This document shows positions 33,901-45,735 of a stretch of 64,000 nucleotides of DNA, in pieces. How positions within the stretch are numbered: position 1 is the first letter of the stretch; the number at the start of each line of letters is the position of its first letter. Made by a program: the position numbers and the translations under genes. Below the pieces are notes generated by a model. It saw only the letters and a program-made list of their open reading frames with translations. It was not told the origin of the DNA and made no database searches. Location: assembly GCA_958496175.1 (NCBI GenBank), contig OY292277.1, forward strand, positions 35,041,050-35,105,049. The letters are read 5' to 3'. Source of the stretch: Sisyra terminalis (lineage: Eukaryota > Arthropoda > Insecta > Neuroptera > Sisyridae).

Positions 33901-35699
33901 ATTAATATGGAATTTTTGAAGGTTAGTAGAAAGATATGTATTAGATAGAAAAGAAAAACTATTCATACAAAAATGCTTTTGGTATGTTAATATGATGGAA
34001 GAAATGATTTTTAAATCTTTCCTAGAAAACAAACTTTTCCTCGTATTTTAAATAAAACGCTTCTGCCGAATAAAGATATACAATAAGTGGACGAAGCTGT
34101 AGCTTAAAAGTTCTATTTGGTATTCAAGCGAAGAAGTTGCCTTTACTTTTCATTTTAGCAATGATAAATCGAATCAAACAACGTTATAAAACCTAGAAAC
34201 TCACTCATTCTTCTTATAGGAATTCCGAACGCGGCTATGATTCGTGTACGATTTCCTGCTACGGGAAATGTAAGCGGAACAAACTCTATCTCGCTTCCTT
34301 TCTTTTATTTGTCGTATTATTTATTATTCACATTATTTCGTTTTCATTTCATTCGAAATGGATTGAGTCAATTTAATATTACTTTTCTGGTTATAAATGA
34401 TAGCTGAACTTGTATGGTAAGAGTGTGTGAACAATGGACACTGGCCAGTGGACCACGCCTTTGGATTTGGAACTCGTTTGGTGCATTGGCATTAAGTAGA
34501 AAGTGTGGTCAAAGCTCATTTATCAATCTTGTATGTCAAAAACACAGCAGCTACTTCTTCTCAAGCCTTGGAGCTTTTTCGAGCGATCAACTTCTACGAG
34601 AATTGTTTTTATTCGGAGCTATTCGATCGATTATAACACTTTGGAGAGCTTTATGAGCGATGCGACGAATTGAAAAAAATGAGCTTGAGAAGCAATAAAG
34701 CTGAGCGCAAAATATCGTGTTGCAACACAAGAAAAAAGAACGAGTCGAGTGTCGTACCCTGGCATTTCGATATAATAACGTTGTGGTTGCAGAAAATGAG
34801 AAAGCTGAGTAGATTTGATTCGGCGGGGAGTCGCTGGGTTTTTTGTCGCAGAAATAGTAAGGAGGAGAAAGTCATCTCTTGACAATTGTGCAACGCCAAC
34901 AACGCTATAATTTCCCCGGTGAAATACTATAAATTTAAAAAAAAACACATTACGAACCGTATACCATCAAAAATAATAACAACTTGAAAGAAACACAGGC
35001 CAGAATCGAGGTTTTCTTGTTCCCATGTCGCAAATACTACCAGTTTACTCCTAATACTCAATTAAAGTTGGTACAATTAAGAAAACGTATCTCCATGTTG
35101 ACAATGTTTCGGTGGTATGACACGGAAAAATTTCTCAACATGCACTCGGGCACTCATCAGCTATTTTTCAAGTAGATTTTCATTCCAACGACGATGCATA
35201 CGTGAATACGTGGCAACTAAACTTGAGGAAGTCATGGTGGGTAAGCAAAAGAGTTATATGCACTTGACGTTCAAAGTCTTATAAATAGCAAACATTTTAT
35301 ATAAAAGGGTCTTTATAGTAGTTAGATAAGAAAAGTTTGCATTCAGAGTTATATATTAAAAAAAACACATATGAAAATTGCATAGAAAATATTTACATTA
35401 GGGCTGAAGCAATTTATTTCAACACAAAGAAAATTTGGTAGCTTTACAGTTTTGGCGAAATATTAGTGATTTATTATACTAACAACTTGAAATATTAATA
35501 ATTTATTCATTCGGTGAAAATTCAGCTTTTAAGCAAACTTTGTGTTTATAGAATGGTTGATTTTTTAGGGTGTATGCAAAAAATATGCAAACTTGTCGGT
35601 GTTTTACGTTTTAGGTCAGTAATGACATACCAACTCTTTTAGGGTAGCATGCATCAACAAAAAATGCACCACGTTAGGTAATACCTAATTATTCACGTT
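33901..35699. other. Intron stretch with an unassigned more GC-rich island
   Basis: From about 34220 to 34920 the composition is more balanced, with several overlapping open frames on both strands (34414-34656 +, 34948-34631 -, 34670-34882 +). None encodes a recognisable protein, and no splice-site arrangement linking them is evident. There are purine-rich clusters and repeated GAGCTTTATGAGCGATGCG/GAGCTTTTTCGAGCGATC sub-blocks. Candidates are an eroded element, a noncoding RNA gene or a regulatory region of the receptor; I cannot choose. Confidence 0.3.
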
Positions 35700-36550
35700 T
35701 AGTGTAGGCCGGAACTTTCATAAAAGGTCATGTGTTCGGAGAAAAAAAAGTTAATCATAATTAGCCAGTCTTCACTTTTAAAATTTATAGGTATTCATTA
35801 ATCATTTAGTCCCTAATATTTGAGCTAATCATTAAAATATCAAATTATTATCATTTCTTCTTTCAAATTAACCATTTTTTGCTTATGGTACTGGGTTGCT
35901 TTGGAAGGAATGCTCTTAATATTTCTTTTTAATATTAGTTACAAATAACATAAAATTAAAAAAAATACTTTTAACCTAATATTTTTAGGTACTAGATGAT
36001 AAAATTCAGATCTCAGCTTTTATTTTTTTTAAATAATAAGACAATTCAGGTTGTTTAAGATCGGTCATAAAATATTTTCAATTTAAATTTAATACATTTA
36101 AATTCAATTTATTGAATTTAAATTGAAAATATTATATTTTTGTGAATCAAGAAGCCTGACGAAGTTACGATAAGTAACGAAACGTAGCTAATTGAATAAT
36201 AAAAATATTAAATAAAAAAACCGATCTTAAACAACCTGAATTGTCTTCTTATTTAAAAAAAAATTTTTAAGTACCTATACAAAAATAAAAGTACTCTTTC
36301 TTATATCTTAAAAACCAAATAATTTCTACTAATCTTTGATCAGTTTTCTTTCGAACTGAAAAGAAAATATTAAAGATGATATTAAAGAAAATTTTAATAA
36401 ATTGATAGCTAGCAGTATTTATAATTGAAGAATCAAATAATAAGTAAACACCCATAATTTTTTTAAATTTATATCTCATGAATTCAGTTTCGGTTTCGGT
36501 CGTAGTTTCGGCTTGACGACAGCCGAAACCGAAAGTTCGGTCGGACACTA
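35700..36550. mobile_element. hAT-type element, TAGTGTCCGAC family, copy 2
   Basis: The right end is nearly the same as in copy 1: CAGTTTCGGTTTCGGTCG, GTAGTTTCGGCTTGACGACA, CCGAAACC and GGTCGGACACTA. The left end TAGTGTAGGCCGGAACTTTC is decayed. Flanks TTCACGTT (35692-35699) and TCAACGTT (36551-36558) are compatible with an 8-bp duplication with two mismatches. A foldback element sits inside at 36040-36250. Confidence 0.72.
36040..36250. repeat. Foldback element inside hAT copy 2
   Basis: Outer arms AAGACAATTCAGGTTGTTTA, AGATCGGT and their inverse ACCGATCTTAAACAACCTGA, ATTGTCTT are perfect over about 28 bp. A second inner palindrome is TTTCAATTTAAAT/ATTTAAATTGAAA. Near the right arm is CCTGACGAAGTTACGATAAG followed by TAACGAAACG, the same CTGANGA-stem-GAAAC arrangement seen in the other foldback elements. 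Confidence 0.78.
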
Positions 36551-36602
36551 TCAACGTTATTCATGGTTAGTAATAACATCACAAAAACCACATATATAGT
36601 TT

Positions 36603-37640
36603 TTTTTTATTTTTTATCAATAAAGGACATCATATGAGGAAAAATCAATTGTTAGTTGTGAAAAAAGGCGTTTTGAATGGAGAAAAGATTTTAATTTTAA
36701 TGAGCAAATGACAGTTTGAAAACGATAAGTGTGCTTATGAGTCTTCTGTGACGTCAAAGTACATATCAGAACACATCGAAACCGAGATATAACCAGATCA
36801 TGTACCGGTTACCATAGAAACAGTAATGATTTACACAATTTTTCACATTTTCAACAATTTTTCGCCAAGGAAAACAGTTTTATGCCATAAAAATGACTAT
36901 CAATTTTTTTCCTTAGAAATAGAGGTTGTGGAGATTGTAAATGGTTTAAAGCAGCGGTGCCCAACCTACGGCCCGCGGGCCGGATCCGGCCCGCGAAGAA
37001 GCTCCTAAGATATGCAATTATAAAGAATCCGGCCCGCGAAATCGTATGTCATGATGAATCCGGCCCACGGACAAAAAAAGGTTGGGCAACCCTGGTTTAA
37101 AGCCTTACGGTAAGCCCCTATGGTTTTAATGCTTTAAAAATTTAAATAATTTTTTTCTTTGTGGTAAGGTTCATTTGTTATAGGGAAACGTCTTTGGCAT
37201 TTTGAAGTTTCATATTGTGACGTTATTTTAATGCAAGGACGTTATTAATATGAAGAAAACCCAATTTTTAGTTATGAAAAATTATTGTTTTGACAGAAAA
37301 AAAGTTTTCTGTGACATCATAGTACGCGTATTGAAACCAATATATAAACAGATCATTGAGAGGCTACCAGAGAACCAGTAATGATTTACACAATTTTTGT
37401 CATTTTTCACAATTTTTCGCCATCTTTATACCCTAAAATCTACTATCAATTTTTTCCTTAAGAAAAGACGTTGTGTATAATGTAATTGGTTTAAAACATA
37501 AATACAATATTTTAACGGTTAAAACAACTTTTCCAGTTGTGTTAAAGTACATTTGTCATAGGAAAACGGTCATGGGATTTTGACGTTTCGTATAGTGGCG
37601 TCATTTTATTGCCGGGCCAATAGGAGCTTGTATTTGGCAT
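36603..37640 (+). repeat. Dispersed repeat A, tandem copies 3 and 4
   Basis: Two consecutive copies, from about 36603 and from about 37225. Each has CAATTNTTAGTT.TGAAAA, TCTGTGAC.TCA, ATATAA.CAGATCAT, AGTAATGATTTACACAATTT, TTTTCGCCA and ACTATCAATTTTTTCC. The sequence after each (TAAAGT/AAGGTTCATTTGT, ATAGG.AAACG, TTGACGTTTC) is also shared, so the real repeat unit is about 500-600 bp. The third copy is split by the small hAT element at 36952. A related piece of the trailing sequence (GGAGCTTGTATTTGGCATTT) occurs inverted near 54000. Confidence 0.72.
36952..37094. mobile_element. Small hAT-type element (143 bp)
   Basis: Begins CAGCGGTGCCCAACCTACGG and ends GGTTGGGCAACCCTG, an inverted repeat. 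It is flanked by a perfect 8-bp direct repeat GTTTAAAG (36944-36951 and 37095-37102). Inside, CCGGCCCGCG occurs several times and gives a GC content far above the surroundings. These ends are typical of a widespread group of short hAT derivatives. It inserted into repeat A. Confidence 0.9.
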
Positions 37641-39634
37641 TTTGAATTTAAGGATTTTTTTAAAAATTTTTAAATGAATGTATCTTAAATTTTATCAAAT
37701 AAAGATAAAAAGTAGCAGCTACATTATGTTTTGATATTAGTTAAGAATATTTTTAAAACATTTAAAATAACTTTTAGATCATGTGCATTAGGTCGATTGT
37801 AATTTTTACTGGAATTTTATGTAAATGGTAAAATAAAGTTATTCTAAAATTTTAAGAAATTTTCCTTATTTTTTTGATTTTATATGAAATTTTAAAACTT
37901 CATATAAAATATCAAACTTAATAGACTTTTTCTTTCATTTTTTAGTTTGTAGAAAAAATATCCCCATTGGTTTTAGTAAATCATTATAAATGATTCTATT
38001 AGTTATAAATAAATGAGTTGTAAGAAATAAATAACGATTACGTAAAAAAAGTTTGTTTATTGTTGTCTTTTTCTATAATACAAATTCAAATGAACCCGTT
38101 TATTATATATAATTGTTAAAAACGTAACATTATGAAATTGATTTGATAGTAAAAGTATCAAAAGTATAATAATAATTCCTACGAAAATATCTTCTTTAAA
38201 TCTTTTTATCTTTTTCTTTTTAATAATTTTTCATATTAAATCCAGTATATTTGAGATTTAATGGTATTTAATATAAGTTAATTAAAATTCTTTGGCATTC
38301 AATTTAAAAAGGTCAATGCCATTGTAAATTTTATTGTCTGCGTCCGGAGTCCTTAAGCGTTGTGCTGACCTAAATTATCACAAGTAATTTTCAATTTGAA
38401 TAGCTTAATTCCTCAGAGAGATGAAAGCAGTTTGAATAATTGGAAAATAAAAGTTTGTTGTTGATTCCCTCTTTGGAATATGTTCAAAGTTTTCATCACA
38501 GAAGAGATATCTAACAACTATTTGTGCATATTAAAACGGGCAACAAGTTTTACTTTATATGTCACTTTGTTGTTACTAACGTAGAATTACTACTCCAGCA
38601 ATAATATATAAATCTCGGCAGAGAAATCGCTGAAATTTAACGTTTGTCAAAGGGAGACAGTAAATTTCATCCCCCCGTTATCTTTGTTCCACTTTTAAAA
38701 TACTTGTGGGAAATCACATTGACGATGACAAGCATAGGGAATCTTATACGTGTCAACGATTCTGATTTGTAAAACTTGTTTAAAACTTACGTTATATAAC
38801 ACAAAAGAGCAAATGTCTTCACAATTACAAAAATTTGTCGGAATTATTAAAAATTAAAGGGGCAACTTGACGATGAAATTCAGGCGATAAAACATTTTTT
38901 TTTCACTTTAATCAAGCTTTTATTAATTATGGATAGAACGAATTGTAGGAAGGAACGCAGTAAATTTCATCTGGATTCTAGATGAAAAACGTGACATGAT
39001 TTTTTCATGAATAAACTCAAGTAAAAAAAATAATAATGTAGCTGGAGGTTTCTTTGCTAAAGTTAACCAATTCAGCGCGTTTAATTTCCACCGAAAAAGC
39101 TCGTTAGTTTATTAAGTCCATTTAAATCAAATCAATTCAAAAATGAAATTGAAACGAACATTGTTTCACGATAATCAAATATCTGTGAAGCTTAAGCTCG
39201 TGCTCTTTGCTAGCATAAATCATTTGGGATGAACAAATGCGAACTTTAAGCTTCCGATTCCGTAGACACCCCGACACATGTGCAGCGAATGGCTTTAATT
39301 TGATTCTCCCCCAGGTGAGAAATATCTGATTTTCATTCAGAGGAAAATTGTTGAGGATGAATAGTCAAAGCGGTTAAAGCTGCACATAGAATTAAATCTC
39401 AAATGTAAATCAAAGTTTTATGATTTCTACAATCTATTCAAGTTTTGCTGGCAAACTTTCATACACTTTAATATTCACGATTCAGGAAATGTATTATATA
39501 AATGTGTTGAATTTTAAGAAAACATAAAGTCTTGGGTTTTACTTTGAAGATATAGGATATCTAATGTAAGTTACTGACGTAAATTTTATATAAAATTCAA
39601 TAAAGATTATTTGCCGGAACATCAATAAACTGAC
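37641..39634. other. Intron stretch, nothing recognised
   Basis: AT-rich sequence between repeat A and exon B. I see no gene and no repeat with a clear partner, apart from a short inverted relative of about 37640-37690 near 53940-54010. Confidence 0.4.
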
Positions 39635-39792
39635 CTGTAATCGTTTCCTTCGCCCAACTGTCGTACTGTAATCGGAAATTCGGTTGGTCCATGAGCTTTA
39701 AGCAACTCTTGTAGACGCACCAAACCCTCGTTATTTTCGTAGATAATTGTGAACGATTTCCAATTCCAAGCTTTCACCAAGTCAACGTATGC
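39635..39792 (-). CDS. Kainate-type glutamate receptor, amino-terminal domain exon
   Basis: Exon of 158 nt, from TTTTTACAG|GCA (phase 0) to AG|GTCAGT, leaving a split Arg codon that is completed at 9395. It encodes AYVDLVKAWNWKSFTIIYEN, EGLVRLQELLKAHGP and VRQLGEGNDYR, a highly conserved part of the amino-terminal domain; the W.WKSFTIIYE strand is diagnostic for the kainate group. It is isolated: 21.2 kb from exon A and 30.2 kb from exon C. The upstream part of the open frame (39793-39915) has no similarity and is intron. Confidence 0.96.
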
Positions 39793-40344
39793 CTGTAAAA
39801 ATAAAAAAAGACAAGATTTAAATACGAAATAGAAAATAAATCCTTCTTTACTATGGCAAAAGATTACTTGACATTTTAAAATGATGGTTATTTTAGATGT
39901 TTCACTGACAATCACCCTTTATAGGTATCGCTTGATAAAAAAATCAATAGTTTTTTTGTTTAAATATCTACATGTATTTACTGCCTGTAATTTCATGGTT
40001 AGTAAATTATAATTTCTCCCATTAAACGTATGTAAATTTTATTTACTGCTCTCTAACGTAATTTAAAACTTTTAGGCTTTGGTTTAAAATTAGGAATTTA
40101 TCCTATAAGCATCGTCTACGCCAAATACTTATCATCTTATGTATCATAAATATGCATCAAAAATATGCATCAAAAATATTTTTTCTCTTAGCGTGTCATT
40201 CGCCGTAAAGTTAATAATTGTTGAAAATTTTTCTTCAGAAAAAATTGTTCACGACTCCAAAAATATTTTGAATTTTCATTTTAAGAAATGTACATTCGTC
40301 GACCATCTCCCAAATTATTAATATAATAACATATTATGACCATT
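39793..40344. other. Intron stretch, nothing recognised
   Basis: AT-rich spacer between exon B and the foldback element. Nothing recognisable. Confidence 0.4.
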
Positions 40345-40745
40345 GTTACCATTGTGGTAAAATTTCAGATCCTTGGTGATAACAATTTAATACAAATTCT
40401 CATAGGAATAGGATCAAAATAAGTAGTTAAAACTTGATTTAAATTCGCGACGTTTCGGCCCTTTATTGAGCCTTCCTCAGGCGTTCATAAACAATCGCTT
40501 TAACTTTGTCAATAATAATCCTTGTCCTTGATATAAATGAATTTATAACTAATTTTTATTGAATTTTATGCATCCTGGAAGCACTTATTATTATTTTTAT
40601 TAACTGTACCGTATTTATAAAATGGATCATGACAAGGCTTATTGTTGACAAAGTTAAAGCGATTGTTTATGAACGCCTGAGGAAGGCTCAATAAAGGGCC
40701 GAAACGTCGCGAATAAAAATAAAGTTTTAACCATTTTTTTTGATC
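40345..40745. repeat. Foldback element, repeat C in both orientations
   Basis: The left arm (about 40345-40525) matches 22370-22545. From about 40627 to 40740 the same sequence returns inverted: GACAAGGCTTATTGTTGACA, AAGTTAAAGCGATTGTTTAT, GAACGCCTGAGGAAGGCTCA, ATAAAGGGCCGAAACGTCGC. The arms carry CTGAGGA, A, GGCTC-AATAAA-GGGCC and GAAAC, a good stem flanked by hammerhead-like core bases. No coding sequence. Confidence 0.78.
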
Positions 40746-41385
40746 CTAGTTTTCTGAAAATTTGTTTTAAGCTATGACCATTTTTTATTAATTTTCAATG
40801 CCCTAATAAACGATATCTCACACTATTTTGTAGGGTATAATTTCTTTTGTAACTGTCAGGAAAATGAAGAATTTCTTTCTCTTATTTTTATTTATAAATA
40901 ATTCTCTTACTTTATTTAATGATCACACTAAATTTTTAATACATGGTGACGTCGTCGCTAAAATAGGAAGTTCCTAGCCAATGGTTGGCGAGCAACTTCA
41001 GACCGAAGCTGGCCGATTTTGGGAGCGATTTTGATAGTACTAAAAACGCAGTCGAGTTAACCGAGTAGATCGCTAGCACATGTTTTATGTATTTTGGTAT
41101 GGGAAATCAACTTAAATGAACGACGATGAAGTATCAGTCACCATCAATTCTTATTTTATATTAAAACATCGATATAAGACAATTATATTGATAATAAAAG
41201 GACAAATTGAGTTTGAAATTCAATCATTTCTTAGTTACCACAAATTACTAATAACTGATGTTGACTGATGTTTCATTTTAAGCACTATCGGAATATGCTA
41301 CGGCAGTAGATTAAAAGCAATTTTTTAATTACGATAAATAAGTATAACTTCTCACACGCGAACATAAACGTACACTCATCGCTTT
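40746..41385. other. Intron stretch, small GC-richer patch
   Basis: Mostly AT-rich. About 40945-41080 is more balanced (GGTGACGTCGTCGC, CCTAGCCAATGGTTGGCGAG) but matches nothing I recognise and has no partner in the window. Confidence 0.35.
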
Positions 41386-41561
41386 TTATTTATCGTCGTT
41401 TTATAACTACTAAGGTCTTCCGCGAATTTATGGTTGATAAAAATAGGGTTAATAATAGAGTAATTTCAGAAAAATTGAAATTTGTTCAATTCGAACCCAA
41501 CATCTACCAGTTTTGAAGCGGCCACCTTGACCATTTGTCCACCCTTCGGCCATTAGTAGTC
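41386..41561 (-). repeat. tRNA-derived SINE copy 5
   Basis: On the minus strand: GACTACTAATGGCCGAAGGG, TGGACAAATGGTCAAGGTGG, CCGCTTCAAAACTGGTAGAT, GTTGGGTTCGAATTG (box B), then a decayed middle with insertions, and the tail AGTAGTTATAAAACGACG followed by ATAAATAAA. Longer than the others because of internal insertions. Confidence 0.78.
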
Positions 41562-41664
41562 TTTAAATGTGAATTGTTTTTGCAATATTTGGAAAATAAC
41601 AAAATAATATACTTTGAAACGCTTGAGAATTGCACTTACTATATTATATACAATTTGCAGGCAC

Positions 41665-42742
41665 TAACCCTATACCGATTAGCCAACAAAATTTTTAAGT
41701 ATAAATTTAGAGTTTAAAAGAGGTTTGAGAAAGAAAACATTTCGTTTGTGGCATAATATTTTAACGGCAATTAATTAATGACGAAAAATTAATTATTCAG
41801 TCATTGATATAGTTCAATGTTAAGAAAACAGGGTTTTCTGTTGAAGTCTAAAAACACTCAATGTGCTATTTCTCGTATTTATATTCAAAAAATTTTTATC
41901 GGAAAAATTGATGAAAATATTTGGGAGAAAAGCATGTTTAATTATTTCTCGATTTTTGTTATTTTGGAAAATTGTGTGAAAATATAAATTAAGGAAAACA
42001 ATTATTTCATAATGATGAAAATATTTTCAATGCTCTAGAAAATATATTGAAATAAAATAATTAAGCACAACTACATATTTAATAAAATTTACATTCATTT
42101 ATTTCTACATACAAAAATTTACCGCCTGCCTGTCAATATGTTTATTCTTTATTTATTCTTAAACTATTCGACCGATTTTGATGAAACTTGGAGAAGTCGT
42201 TGTCCGAATCCCAGAAAAGATTTATCATATATAATGAAACCTCATTAAACTTTTATGTAAGGTAAAAAAATAATTTTCGGCATCCAAAGTTTGCTGTGGG
42301 AAAAATTGATTTTCACAAACGATGAAAATATTTGGGAAAAAGCGTATTTAATTATGTCTCGATTTTTGTTATTTTGGTAAATTTTGTGAAATTATAAATT
42401 AAAGAAAAAAATAGTTTCATAACTGCCTTTTCTTTTTTTTCGATGGGGAGGAGGTTCTGTTTAGTTTTCTTTATTTTTTTTTTATTATTCGTTTTAAACA
42501 ACTGTTTTCTAAATTTTCCTGCATTTTTGTTGCTATATACCGCTAAAAGCTTTGTTTTTTTAACATTTCATTATATCAATGAAAAATTAATTTTTCGTAA
42601 TTAATTTATTACAGCTAAACAATTTTGTCACAAACAAAATGGTTTCTTTCACAAACCTCTACGAACGATTTCCCATCGATTGGCAAAAAAAAAATTTGGA
42701 AAATTAAAACTATCAAATTTTGTTGGCTAATCGGTAAAGGGT
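41665..42742. mobile_element. Foldback element, ACCGATTAGCC family, copy 2
   Basis: Left end CCTATACCGATTAGCCAACA and right end, inverted, CTTTACCGATTAGCCAACAA, with long imperfect arms that include GAAAGAAA.C.TTTCGTTTGT and the AATTAATTA.GA.GAAAAATTA block. The interior (about 42110-42300) has CCGCCTGCCTGTC, TTCGACCGATTTTGATGAAA and CTTGGAGAAGTCGTTGTCCG. The right two-thirds (about 42011-42780) is repeated inverted at 45736-46442. Not coding in any frame I could read. Confidence 0.72.
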
Positions 42743-44633
42743 GAAGCACTACATAGGTTTTCCTGAATGGCATAGTTAAATTTATAGTAAAATTAAAATT
42801 TCGATATAGATAAGTTTCATAACGAGTGAATGAAAAACTCGAATTCCGTATATAGAATGAATGTATGGAGTAAACCAGAAATTCTTGTCCTTAGTGAATT
42901 TATAACGTATTAAGCCCACTTTTGCATATGAATTCACTATTGTTGAAGTCAAAAATGTAGCATAAAAATGAAAATTGCCAATCATTTTTGCATATGCGTT
43001 CTGTTCGCATTTCAAGAGTATTATTTATACTGAGTTGCAAATATGTTTAAAATTCCGAGGAATAAAAATAATCAGTCCACGGAAGGAATAATCAGTCCAT
43101 AAAACCAACGGAGGAAGGTAAATAATTATGTAACTAGCTTGGTATTAGTGATATGGTTGTTAGTGAAGTGTAGTTATAGAGAAATTATGACATGCTAATA
43201 CCATAGACATCACCATGACAATATAAGCTTTTTCAGTGGTATAATCGAAATTAAAAAAAAAAAAAAACAAAATGCAGTTATTTGCTGAATGAAAATATTC
43301 GTCTTGAATTTGTTATTAAACTTAATTTATTACCATTAGTTTCTATTTTGAAAACTAAAGTTTCTAAGTGTCCAATTATATTCTTGTTCTCGTTTTGTAC
43401 GAAGACTTTATTGCTCTATGTTTTCTTGTGCAAATCTTTTATTTCTCTATGAGCTTGCGAGGTAATTACCTATTTCTTTGAAGCCTTCTCTAAATGTTGC
43501 TCAAGATGTTCGCTGTTCGAGAAAATAATATTTTCAGCTACAAATATTTTCCACTCAGGAAATTATATTCTAAGTGGAAAATATTCCCTTGAAGATTCAT
43601 TTGAAAAATGCTTTTACGATAGGAAACGCCTTCCGCCGAGTATGCATCCATTCGTATGAATATAAATGTAGGTATGTCAAAATCAACTTAATTCAAATGA
43701 AAACTAAATGGTATTAGAGATGGTGATACAGTTTATATCGTGAAAACAAACCTAATTAATTAAATATTGATGAGGCTTCATTAAGATATTACCAAGTTTT
43801 CACGTGCTTTTCATCGTCTCAAGATCAACAATATTTCGTCAAAGTTTAGTTTTGATAAGTGATTTGTTTCAGTAATGAATAAAGTTTGAAATGAGCATTC
43901 TGTTTTCAAGTTTGTGAGCCATACGTTATGTGATATCATCTCAATCGGAGAAATGAGAAATGGAGTGTAATTATCTTCAAAACTTCAACAAAAAATGTGG
44001 ATAGTAATAATGGAAATTTTGCATAAATCAGCGAATTAATAAGGTGGTAAATACGATTTTTTTACAGCTTTGCTGTAAATGATCATTAAGCAATTTTTGC
44101 CGAGCTGGGTAAATAATTTTTTTTCTATTTTTTTATTTTTATGTTATACTATATCAAAAATTGTTCAATTTGTGATTTACGTTGTTTACGAAAATTCATC
44201 CGATGTTGTTTGTCGCTAAGGTTTAAGCTAAGACAAAAACTTAATTTTATCTTGTTTGTTTCTTTGAAACAAGATATTTCAAAGAAGTTTTTTCAATGTT
44301 TCTAACTAAGCTTATTCATAAAAGCACCCAACAATAAAGTTATAAGGGTTGAAAACCAATAAAAAAACACATTTTTTGGGGAAGGAAGACAATATATAAG
44401 ATTTTTTTCAATCCAGAGGACTTAAAAATGGAGAAACATATTTGAAAACTGATTTTTATGACATGAAATGTTACTTTGAAAATATCTAAATAGAAGATTG
44501 TGGAGAAAATTGACATCAAAGAATGCAACGTATGTCAGGCGAGTATATGTTTTTATATTTGGAAATACATGTCACCCTTATAATGCTACATTTATAGCAT
44601 CTAACAAAATAGTTCTACTTATCGTATCTAAAT
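42743..44633. other. Intron stretch, nothing recognised
   Basis: The first ~40 bases (GGTTTTCCTGAATGGCATAG) recur inverted at about 45705-45735, so the repeated block extends a little past the foldback element. The rest is featureless AT-rich intron. Confidence 0.4.
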
Positions 44634-44842
44634 CAGGGGTGGGCAAACTTAATACTGGTATAATCGGCAATAATTTTTCTAAGACAATAAAAAAAGTTTT
44701 TTTGAATCTATGAAACCCATGTAGCCCCTTAAAGAGAGAATTTTTTAAAAAAAATAAATTTAAATTAAAGTTTCATTGTCTGTTAAAATTTTAGTACCCA
44801 TTTTCATTTAAGACCCTGCGATCGACCGTTTGCTCACCCCTG
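44634..44842. mobile_element. Small hAT-type element (209 bp)
   Basis: Ends CAGGGGTGGGCAAAC and GTTTGCTCACCCCTG are inverted repeats with one mismatch. Flanks ATCTAAAT (44626-44633) and ATCTATAT (44843-44850) are an 8-bp duplication with one mismatch. The interior is AT-rich and noncoding. Typical of short hAT derivatives. Confidence 0.88.
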
Positions 44843-45045
44843 ATCTATATACTAGAGGTGTAGAGCTTGCGATCTTAAAGCTGCATGCAGCTTCTACAGA
44901 AGCCAAAATTTGTGGCTGGCGCTTAAAGCCTTAGTCTAGTGTACAAAAAAAAAACACAAATAGTCTTATTTTTGGATTTTGAACATTTAACTATTTGTAC
45001 TACTATGTGAATTAAGATAATAACTAATAAAGATATAGCACAAGC

Positions 45046-45207
45046 CTACTGGTGGCCGAGTGGTTAAGGTGGCTGCTTCAAAACAAGTAGGTGTTTGGTT
45101 CGAATCACATATCGAGCAAATTTTAAATGTTTCTCGAGAATGAAACTTTATTAATCCTAGACTCGCTAAAGATCTTGATTGGTATAAAGTGACGATAAAC
45201 AACAATT
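45046..45207 (+). repeat. tRNA-derived SINE copy 6 (best preserved)
   Basis: Head CTACTGGTGGCCGAGTGGTT includes an RNA polymerase III box A (TGGCCGAGTGG). Box B is GGTTCGAATC at 45098-45107. The two boxes and the GAGTGGTTAAGG head resemble a Ser/Leu-type tRNA. The tRNA-unrelated body is ATCGAGCAAATTTTA, TTTCTCGAGAATG, TTAATCCTAGACTCGCTAAA, GATCTTGATTGG, and the tail GACGATAAACAACAATTAAA. About 162 bp long; it defines the family for the other seven copies. It is not a functional tRNA: no acceptor-stem pairing or normal anticodon arm can be formed. Confidence 0.88.
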
Positions 45208-45332
45208 AAAAAAATATATAACACGTTTTATCACTGAATTCCCGGGTCTTGTTTTTTTGAGAAAGTTGATTTGGAACTTTTTTATTGTTAATGGTTATTA
45301 CGATACTATAGAACATCATATATGGGTTATAG

Positions 45333-45425
45333 CAGTAGTTCTTAACTTAGAATCAATCGAACCCCAGGGGTTCCGTGAGTCAGTCTCACGGGTTTGACGG
45401 GGTCTAATGGTTTTGTTCATTTTTT
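45333..45425 (+). mobile_element. hAT-type end, truncated
   Basis: CAGTAGTTCTTAACTTAG, then AATCGAACCCCAGGGGTTCC, GTGAGTCAGTCTCACGGG. It is the inverted relative of the right end of the element at 26301-27079. The opposite end is not found, so only one terminus remains. Confidence 0.68.
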
Positions 45426-45735
45426 AAATCTACGTATACATAATATTTAACATAGGTATAGATATTGTACACTGTTTCACAAATCATTTAATTAATTTTT
45501 TAAACATATTCGGTGAAATTCAACAGGATTTGGTTAATTAATATTTTTTAATCACTACAGATAATAAAACAATTTTAGACAATTTTATATCAACTAACTA
45601 AGCACACGTTATAGAAATAATATATTGATTACCTGGTAATAAATAAATAAATAAAAAATAAATAATGATCAAATGTAATTATTAATATAAAAGATATAAC
45701 ACATAACTATGCTATTCAGGAAAACCTGTTAGTCC

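Noticed and set aside
36267..36554. 95-codon open frame on the minus strand, similar to the one at 29147-29401
   Set aside because: The similarity between the two is real but comes from the shared CCGAAAC-rich right end of the hAT family; the frames carry stops in relation to each other outside that end and no protein motif.
45046..45116. Possible functional tRNA gene
   Set aside because: Box A and box B are present, but no acceptor stem or proper anticodon arm can be formed and seven relatives share the tRNA-unrelated body, so it is a SINE.
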